Below are positions 49,055-53,869 of a stretch of DNA of 53,869 nt, piece by piece (positions within the stretch are counted from its first letter, which is position 1; every line of letters starts with the position of its first letter). The stretch comes from Paludibacteraceae bacterium (GTDB lineage Bacteria > Bacteroidota > Bacteroidia > Bacteroidales > Paludibacteraceae). Position numbers and translations under genes: made by a program. The notes under the pieces are model-generated. The model was given only the letters and a program-made list of their open reading frames with translations. It was not told the DNA's origin and did not search any database. The DNA lies in assembly GCA_017962085.1 (NCBI GenBank), contig JAGCWA010000056.1:1-53869 (forward strand), given 5' to 3'.

Positions 49055-49097
49055 TTTGTAAAACCCGAAAGGAATATATGTCCATAAGTCTATTGAT
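49055..49097 (+). repeat. right-array boundary repeat, copy 1
   Basis: 43 bp, TTTGTAAAACCCGAAAGGAA then TATGTCCATAAGTCTATTGA; it recurs at 50716-50758 with two differences. Both copies follow an immunity-lipoprotein stop by 50-70 bp, and the DNA before both also shares ACTCTC and A-rich blocks. It is the downstream boundary of an immunity cassette. Confidence 0.7.
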
Positions 49098-49122
49098 TGG
49101 AACGTAATAAAACCATGCACGC

Positions 49123-49164
49123 CTTGTCAGCCCCCTGCCACTGACAACGGCGAAGCCGTGCCAA
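49123..49164 (+). repeat. right-array Rhs flank repeat, copy 2
   Basis: Second copy of the 47247-47287 repeat, with one extra T after the C run. It is directly joined to a toxin-tail fragment, marking the point where an upstream Rhs piece was fused to a new tail. Confidence 0.7.
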
Positions 49165-49351
49165 AAAAGTAGGCATTGATGTCAATAATCCAGAATTCCT
49201 CAAGTGGGTAAAGCCAGGAGTTCACCGAGGAACAAATTCGGTAGCTCATTTAAATGAGTGGCGAAATGTTATAAGAAATTTCAAAGGGAGAACCCCGACT
49301 ATAAATGAATTGTTGAAAGAAGCCAAACGAATAGAAAAACTTTTTGAGTAA
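49165..49351 (+). pseudogene. toxin C-terminal fragment
   Basis: Frame open from the flank repeat to TAA 49349-49351, about 60 residues with no start codon: KKVGIDVNNPEFLKWVKPGV, HRGTNSVAHLNEWRNVIRNF and KGRTPTINELLKEAKRIEK. It reads as the end of a toxin, probably a nuclease-like one given the H-rich, basic sequence, but I cannot name the family. It ends 1 nt before the next gene's start, so it replaces the toxin of that unit. It explains most of the 48988-49343 gap together with the repeats. Confidence 0.5.
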
Positions 49352-49352
49352 A

Positions 49353-49847
49353 ATGGAATATAGAGTTTTAAGACTTGCTCACAAACGATGTGAGATTCAA
49401 ATTGAGGGATTGGTTCAATATGATATCTATAGTGAAGTGCCTGATATCGTAAAAATCACCAAAGAGTTTAAAGTTATAAAGGGGAAAAAGGCTTTTGATT
49501 TTATAGGCTTGTGCGACCCTTGGAATATTGCGATTTCTGAGAACGTGAAGAATCTTTTAGAGTCAAATGGGATAACAGGATGGAAGGCGTATCCTATAGA
49601 TGTCATAGGTGTTGACGTAAAGTATTTTTTATTTGAAATTACGGGTAAAGCAGGCATGAAATGCGAGTATGATTCCGATGGCGATTTTGTCCATGGTACG
49701 CTTGCAGTTGAAGAAGAGACATGGGATGGATCAGACATATTTTATGTGGGAAATACTGGACATATAATTTGTACTGAAAAGATTAGAACCTTGTTGGAGT
49801 CAAAAAAAATCACTAATGTGATATTTGATGGGTTGGAGACTTGTTAA
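49353..49847 (+). CDS. Imm11-like / unknown immunity protein
   Basis: 164 residues from ATG 49353; a TTG at 49344 would add three residues but overlaps the toxin fragment. Soluble, no signal. The second half resembles the end of the Imm11-like protein at 8543: ICTEKIRTLLESKKITNVIF against ISEKLANMLKSEKITGIGLY, and WDGSDIFYVGNTGH precedes it. The N-terminus MEYRVLRLAHKRCEIQ fits the same family loosely. It follows the toxin fragment by one base, so it is the probable antitoxin of a cytoplasm-acting toxin. Confidence 0.55.
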   Translation: MEYRVLRLAHKRCEIQIEGLVQYDIYSEVPDIVKITKEFKVIKGKKAFDFIGLCDPWNIAISENVKNLLESNGITGWKAYPIDVIGVDVKYFLFEITGKAGMKCEYDSDGDFVHGTLAVEEETWDGSDIFYVGNTGHIICTEKIRTLLESKKITNVIFDGLETC

Positions 49848-49855
49848 TTTATATA

Positions 49856-50023
49856 TCCCTTCTCGATTACGATATGTATGAGCAACGGAAATATATGAAG
49901 TATGGCAACGGTACGGAGACGCGTTACACCTACTCCCCGAACCGTCGTAGGCTCGCTACGCTTTCTGTGACCTCACCGGAGTGGATGGGCATATGGTACG
50001 ATTTTAAAAGGATGGGATGGTAA
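49856..50023 (+). pseudogene. Rhs YD-repeat remnant
   Basis: About 45 residues of Rhs YD repeat: DYDMYEQRKYMKYGNGTETR and YTYSPNRRRLATLSV, then an abrupt change to an unrelated end (EWMGIWYDFKRMGW). It begins just after the previous immunity stop and is clearly GC-richer than its flanks. It is a broken piece of the Rhs shell region, not a complete gene. Confidence 0.7.
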
Positions 50024-50027
50024 TATA

Positions 50028-50243
50028 ATGGCCGAAAAGGCAGGACAGGGCAAAGTTTCGAAAGAAAATTTAGATATCTTATTTATTCCATCATTAGAAT
50101 TACATAAATGGATGAAGAGTCAATACGAAAAGTTTCTTCCGTCAACATCAAAATTCATACCATACGACAATAAGAGTTATAAAATAAATGAAAATAACAG
50201 AGAACCAGATATTTATATAACTCCCAAAAATAACTCAAAATGA
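50028..50243 (+). CDS. orphan toxin tail, unknown family
   Basis: 71 residues from ATG 50028: AEKAGQGKVSKENLDILFIP, LELHKWMKSQYEKFLPSTSK and a lysine- and asparagine-rich end (DIYITPKNNSK). Its TGA overlaps the following lipoprotein start (50240-50243), the junction typical of toxin tails in this array, and it follows an Rhs YD remnant. It is probably the C-terminal remnant of a toxin. It may still be expressed, since it has an ATG, but no activity can be proposed. Confidence 0.45.
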   Translation: MAEKAGQGKVSKENLDILFIPSLELHKWMKSQYEKFLPSTSKFIPYDNKSYKINENNREPDIYITPKNNSK

Positions 50244-50662
50244 AAAAGAGATGTTATATATTTATAGTTGCATGTTCTTTTCTTCTTGGATGTACTGCCA
50301 CTGAGAGTAAGTACAAGCGGGAAGTTGATTTGGACACGATTAAGATTATACCGGCGAGCCAGAAATGGGCAACGTTTGAAGAACTCAATCTGAACGGATT
50401 GACCATCGGAGATGTCGAAAAGCTATATGGGAAGCGGAAATGTTTATATTGGGGGACACTCACATTTGAAAATGAGGATGATGTTCCTTTTGGATATGAG
50501 GATTTTTTCCCAATAAAGGAGTATCCCGCGGATATGATTTCATACTCATGGGTAAGAAGTAGTTCTGATTCTATATATATGACAATATACTTTGTGATTG
50601 ATGGCAACGACACAATTGCAATAGAGGGGGAACAATTACCATATGATGCATGGCATGAGTAA
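50240..50662 (+). CDS. putative lipoprotein, candidate immunity protein
   Basis: 140 residues with a lipoprotein signal (lipobox SFLLGC, Cys about 18). It shares motif order with the lipoprotein at 2526-3122: NGLTIGDVEKLYGKRKCLYW, MISYSWVRSS, and MTIYFVIDGNDTIAIEGEQL. The two are probably distant paralogs of one exported immunity family. The start overlaps a toxin tail by 4 nt. Envelope location inferred from the signal. Confidence 0.6.
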   Translation: MKKRCYIFIVACSFLLGCTATESKYKREVDLDTIKIIPASQKWATFEELNLNGLTIGDVEKLYGKRKCLYWGTLTFENEDDVPFGYEDFFPIKEYPADMISYSWVRSSSDSIYMTIYFVIDGNDTIAIEGEQLPYDAWHE

Positions 50663-50715
50663 ATATAATACTCTCCAAATTTAAACAACAACAAAGGCAC
50701 AAATAAAATTGTAAA

Positions 50716-50758
50716 TTTGTAAAACCCGAAAGGAATAGATGTCCACAAGTCTATTGAT
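50716..50758 (+). repeat. right-array boundary repeat, copy 2
   Basis: Second copy of the 49055-49097 repeat, 53 bp after the lipoprotein stop at 50662. No Rhs fragment follows this copy; the next gene starts at 50813. Confidence 0.7.
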
Positions 50759-50812
50759 GATTATTGTTTGAGTGATGACTAATGGTTCTATCATTTCAAA
50801 TTCAGTTTACTC

Positions 50813-51640
50813 ATGATGCTACATTTTATGTTTTTTTCTGCCAGGAAAGTAGTCGTTGGTGTGTGTGCACTGATTGCTTTGTTCGCCTTAGGTGGCTGCA
50901 CATCGAATGATCCTTTGACCATTTTGGGTCCTTGGAGTGATGAATGCAATTGCCACAGTATATGTTTCCATTCGGACGGGATGTTTTATTACGAGTCTGA
51001 TTGTGATTCTACTCCTTATGTTTTTTGTGCTGGCCGGTGGAAAATGAAGGACGATAAGGTTTGTTTATCCTCTCTCGATTCGCTCGATTTCAGCATAAGC
51101 ATCTCAGGCGATAAATTATTGTTGAGAAATGGTGGATATGAAAGTCGATTGATTCGTTCTGGATCACTGAGCTGTGGCACCCATCCTGTCGTTGTCGATG
51201 ATACCCTATCTGTCCCTATGGGTGTACTGAAATGTAATGATTTGCAAGGGGCGGTTCAAGATCTATTGAAACAGCGGAATTATTTCAATGTGCCTAATTC
51301 ATTTGATTGCCTTTTTGTCCATATAGAAGGGAACTCAGCCTGTTTGCAATTTGAGGCGAAAACCTCTATTGATAGAAATATTACTGCTTATAACTACTTG
51401 GATGGATGCTTCATTATCTTCGAGTGCAAACCATCCTTGCTGGATTTGAATTTTAATCAATCGAAGAAATTTTATATATACTCTGTTAATGAGGAAGATG
51501 ATTCTGTGCCTGCAATCAATGATGAGGAATGGTTCGTGACATACCATGTTGAGAATGACAAGGTTGAGGAAAGGTTTAGGTCGCCTTGGCTGACTGAGGA
51601 ATATAAGAACGCTGCTCTAAAAGCGGAGAAAGAAGAATAG
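50813..51640 (+). CDS. lipoprotein, unknown function
   Basis: 275 residues. The signal is preceded by about ten extra residues; the hydrophobic segment VVVGVCALIALFALGGC ends in a lipobox (Cys about 28). The mature part begins TSNDPLTILGPWSDECNCHS with GMFYYESDCD and CAGRWKMKDDKV, similar in layout to lipocalin-like small lipoproteins (a G-x-W near the start). An unrelated second half follows. No family assigned. It may form an operon with the membrane-anchored gene at 51643. Candidate immunity by position. Confidence 0.5.
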   Translation: MMLHFMFFSARKVVVGVCALIALFALGGCTSNDPLTILGPWSDECNCHSICFHSDGMFYYESDCDSTPYVFCAGRWKMKDDKVCLSSLDSLDFSISISGDKLLLRNGGYESRLIRSGSLSCGTHPVVVDDTLSVPMGVLKCNDLQGAVQDLLKQRNYFNVPNSFDCLFVHIEGNSACLQFEAKTSIDRNITAYNYLDGCFIIFECKPSLLDLNFNQSKKFYIYSVNEEDDSVPAINDEEWFVTYHVENDKVEERFRSPWLTEEYKNAALKAEKEE

Positions 51641-51642
51641 TG

Positions 51643-52089
51643 ATGGTTAACAAAGCAGAGAAAATTTTGATTGGAATAGGTGTATCTATTATGCTATTTT
51701 GTGGTGTGTTCGGTGCCCTTATACACGATAAATACCATGAATACGTGAAGTCGCATAAGCAAATGTATTGCTATGATGATATCAGGGGTTCTCAAAGAGC
51801 TGTTAGTGTAATTTACATAGAATCATTAAAGTACAAAGATAAGTACTTGGATTATTATCGTCAATTGGAAAGTGGGATAGAACCTTATCTTCAGGTTCCG
51901 TTGTATGCTTTTGCGGGGAATGATCATGTATATGTTTTAGAATATACTGAAGACAGTCTTTTGGCAAAAGTTGCCTCCTATTTAGATCTTGGCCCCAAAC
52001 ATGGTGGGGATTTCAGGAAAGGTTGGGTCTATGCAAAATGCCTTCATGAAAATGCATGGGAAGCGCCAAAACCTAATGATGACGATTGA
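51643..52089 (+). CDS. membrane-anchored protein, unknown function
   Basis: 148 residues from ATG 51643; a GTG at 51640 overlaps the previous stop but ATG is preferred. An N-terminal anchor (residues 6-26, LIGIGVSIMLFCGVFGALIH) precedes an extracytoplasmic domain with tyrosine- and aspartate-rich blocks (YCYDDIRGSQRAVSVIYIES). No family recognised. It starts 2 nt after the lipoprotein stop, so the two genes are co-transcribed and probably act together in the envelope. Confidence 0.5.
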   Translation: MVNKAEKILIGIGVSIMLFCGVFGALIHDKYHEYVKSHKQMYCYDDIRGSQRAVSVIYIESLKYKDKYLDYYRQLESGIEPYLQVPLYAFAGNDHVYVLEYTEDSLLAKVASYLDLGPKHGGDFRKGWVYAKCLHENAWEAPKPNDDD

Positions 52090-52176
52090 ACACTCAAATA
52101 ATTAAAAGGATACCAACAGATTCTGTTTTTCTAAATAAAGAAGACTATAGTTATCAAAAAATAGCGTTCTTTATCA

Positions 52177-52184
52177 TATATTTG
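52177..52184 (+). promoter_or_regulatory. -7 element upstream of the large lipoprotein
   Basis: TATATTTG fits the Bacteroidota -7 element, 26 bp before the ATG at 52211. No clear TTTG at the -33 distance. Confidence 0.45.
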
Positions 52185-52210
52185 TGTACAGACATATAAA
52201 CACCAAGCTT

Positions 52211-53869
52211 ATGCAAAAATGTAATTTCACAATTATCTCTATAACATTACTTGCTTTAATAGCAAGTGCTTGTACAGAGACGACTAAAGATACGGTTAAA
52301 GACTCATCAAAAGAGACAACAATAATAAGCGGCAAGATTTGTGACATGGAAGGGAACAATCTTACCGATGTCACCGTAATCTCCGGAGACAAACAAATCA
52401 AAACTGACTCTACCGGACTTTTCTCTCTTGACGTCGACACCCTCATCGGAAATCGTTGTGTGTTGCGGATTCAGAAAGAAGGTTACTTCGACCGAATCTA
52501 TTCAAAAAAGACGACCGACACAATCAATTATCCTATTCAGTTGATAAAGAAGGAGCAGTCGAAATTTGTGACATTAAAAAGATTCGAGGCCAAAGAAGGT
52601 GCCATGATTGAGGCAAATGGTGCAACCGTCACAATCCCCAAATCGGGTTTAGTAAAAAGCGATGGATCCGACTATAACGGAACTGTTGACATCGCCGTCG
52701 TCTACTTATCTCCGATAGGTGCTCCAGCGATGAATCCTCTTATGCCAGGTGCCGACCTTATGGCTATCGCAAATGATGGAGATACAGTTCCGCTAATCTC
52801 TTATGGCATGGTGAATGTGGAGATGACCGACGAGGATGGAAATCCACTGCAGTTGAAAGAGGGTTGTGAAGCCAACTTGAAGTATCCAGCACCCAAAGGA
52901 TTCAGCAGTCTCGACACTATTCCACTTTGGTATTTCAACGAAGAAAACGGACTGTGGATTGAAGAGGGATACTCAACCAGACAAGGAGACAACTATGTAG
53001 GGTCTGTCAGACATTTCACCTGGTGGAATTGTGATATCAAAATAGAAAATGGAGCCAGATTACGTTGTCGTCTTATAAATTATACATTTGATGAAATTGA
53101 GATATATGCTGGAACAGACTCTATTATGGCTTGGGTAGATGACAATAACACTATCCGATCAAACATATTCCCGAACAGGCCATTCACCATCGCTGGCGTA
53201 CAAATGCCAGCACTAAAACCAGGAGAATTATTGGACACATTCATTGTTTTCAACAAAATTATTTTTCATGATGTCAATGGCAATGCATTATCCTACGTGA
53301 AGTTTAAGATAAACGAAATCCTTTATTATTCCAATGAAAATGGAGCTTGGGCATTTCCATGTGACGAAAATGAAAAAACAAACATTCGTTTCCAATATTA
53401 CGAACCTGTCACTATCACAGCTGCGGACTTTGACACAGCCAAAACATGTATCGTCGTTTGCAAACCTCTTAAGAAAAAAGAGGCAAAACAGGATAAAAAC
53501 ACTGAGAATGGAGCAAATAAACCTGAAACGAACAATTCAGAAGACGAATGGAAAGACAGCGTATACACCTTTATTGAACCAGAAGCTTATATTGTGTTTT
53601 CTGCAGACAAAGACACCTTTACAGGAGGAGAAATCAAGAAAGAGAAACTTCTTTCTGCCAAAAGTATTTCATCCCGTGTCAGATATGAAACGAAAGAAAG
53701 GGTGACGTATAGGACAATACAAAAACGATACGACAACGCAATTAAATATACCACCTTAAGTTTTGACATGCTTTTTGTAAACCAAGAAACTGGCGAACCT
53801 ATTAAATTACACTCTGATTCTGAAAAAATCACAGAAGAGATGAAAAAGCAAATAGAAAAGACAAAAACA
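52211..53869 (+). CDS. large lipoprotein with carboxypeptidase-like and FAM171-like domains, 3' partial
   Basis: The frame opens at ATG 52211 and runs without a stop to the window end (at least 553 residues). The lipoprotein signal is MQKCNFTIISITLLALIASA followed by Cys 21. Residues about 38-110 are a carboxypeptidase-regulatory-like beta-sandwich (ISGKICDMEGNNLTDVTVIS, TDSTGLFSLDV, a typical D-x-x-G-N). Residues about 120-280 resemble the FAM171-like module of Bacteroidota lipoproteins (GAMIEANGATVTIPKSGLV, VNVEMTDEDGNPLQLKEG, IPLWYFNEENGLWIEEG, HFTWWNCD). It is more GC-balanced than the Rhs array and has its own -7 element, so it is not part of the array. It is probably exposed at the cell surface. 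Confidence 0.75.
   Translation, partial: MQKCNFTIISITLLALIASACTETTKDTVKDSSKETTIISGKICDMEGNNLTDVTVISGDKQIKTDSTGLFSLDVDTLIGNRCVLRIQKEGYFDRIYSKKTTDTINYPIQLIKKEQSKFVTLKRFEAKEGAMIEANGATVTIPKSGLVKSDGSDYNGTVDIAVVYLSPIGAPAMNPLMPGADLMAIANDGDTVPLISYGMVNVEMTDEDGNPLQLKEGCEANLKYPAPKGFSSLDTIPLWYFNEENGLWIEEGYSTRQGDNYVGSVRHFTWWNCDIKIENGARLRCRLINYTFDEIEIYAGTDSIMAWVDDNNTIRSNIFPNRPFTIAGVQMPALKPGELLDTFIVFNKIIFHDVNGNALSYVKFKINEILYYSNENGAWAFPCDENEKTNIRFQYYEPVTITAADFDTAKTCIVVCKPLKKKEAKQDKNTENGANKPETNNSEDEWKDSVYTFIEPEAYIVFSADKDTFTGGEIKKEKLLSAKSISSRVRYETKERVTYRTIQKRYDNAIKYTTLSFDMLFVNQETGEPIKLHSDSEKITEEMKKQIEKTKT

Noticed and set aside
4896-50758. Boundary repeats as a CRISPR array or integron attC sites
   Set aside because: Copies are few, kilobases apart, without regular spacers, cas genes, an integrase or attC-like folding.
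53334-53705. 123-residue frame on the + strand near the window end
   Set aside because: Lies in a different frame inside the large lipoprotein gene that is open from 52211 to the edge.

Overview
The window looks like a chromosome segment of a Bacteroidota bacterium, most like a Prevotella-type gut or rumen member of the Bacteroidales. The evidence is the promoter type (TTTG, 19-20 bp, TAnnTTTG), a hybrid two-component regulator, secreted glycan enzymes with C-terminal tails resembling type IX secretion sorting domains, gene pairs such as greA-HIT and DUF4271-hemD-rnpA-yidD, and an ArgR-GNAT-ArgG arginine cluster. All names come from reading the sequence; no database search was run.

Layout: (1) 1-12.4 kb, + strand, AT-rich: an array of immunity-like genes and broken Rhs toxin tails. 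(2) 12.4-22 kb, mostly - strand: housekeeping genes (argR-GNAT-argG, yidD, rnpA, hemD, DUF4271, HIT, greA), an EcsC-like membrane protein, an AraC-DsrE pair, an orphan acyl carrier protein and a CAP-domain lipoprotein. (3) 22-37 kb, - strand: a xylan/arabinoxylan locus with a hybrid sensor-regulator, a Gly-rich esterase, two GH43 enzymes carrying CBM6, and two tandem CE1-type esterases carrying CBM6. No SusC/SusD pair is present. (4) 37-47.1 kb, - strand: folK, purE, an M23-LysM peptidase, a lipoprotein plus TonB-dependent receptor plus AraC regulator, tRNA-Cys, and a large MMPL-acyltransferase fusion. (5) 47.2-52.1 kb, + strand: a second Rhs toxin/immunity array. (6) 52.2 kb to the end: a large lipoprotein cut by the window edge.

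The most distinctive content is the pair of Rhs arrays flanking about 35 kb of core genes. Seven units share one architecture: a GC-rich Rhs core or YD fragment, or only its toxin tail, ends in an AT-rich tail whose stop codon overlaps (4 or 11 nt) or touches the start of the next gene. That next gene is usually a lipoprotein or other exported protein. Most toxin bodies have been deleted down to 25-70 residues, while the following gene is kept. Two full-length toxin domains survive (3247-4437 and 47300-48343). They are homologous to each other and resemble polymorphic toxin type 44, but are attached to two different Rhs core lineages. Short homopolymer runs coincide with frameshifts in three of these genes. 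Several short repeats mark the unit boundaries.

In the xylan locus, the regulator at 22158-26159 probably senses a xylan fragment in the periplasm and activates three transcription units. Each has a TAnnTTTG element but no recognisable -33 element, as expected for activator-dependent promoters. The enzymes would remove arabinose and xylose (GH43) and acyl or feruloyl groups (esterases) at the cell surface.
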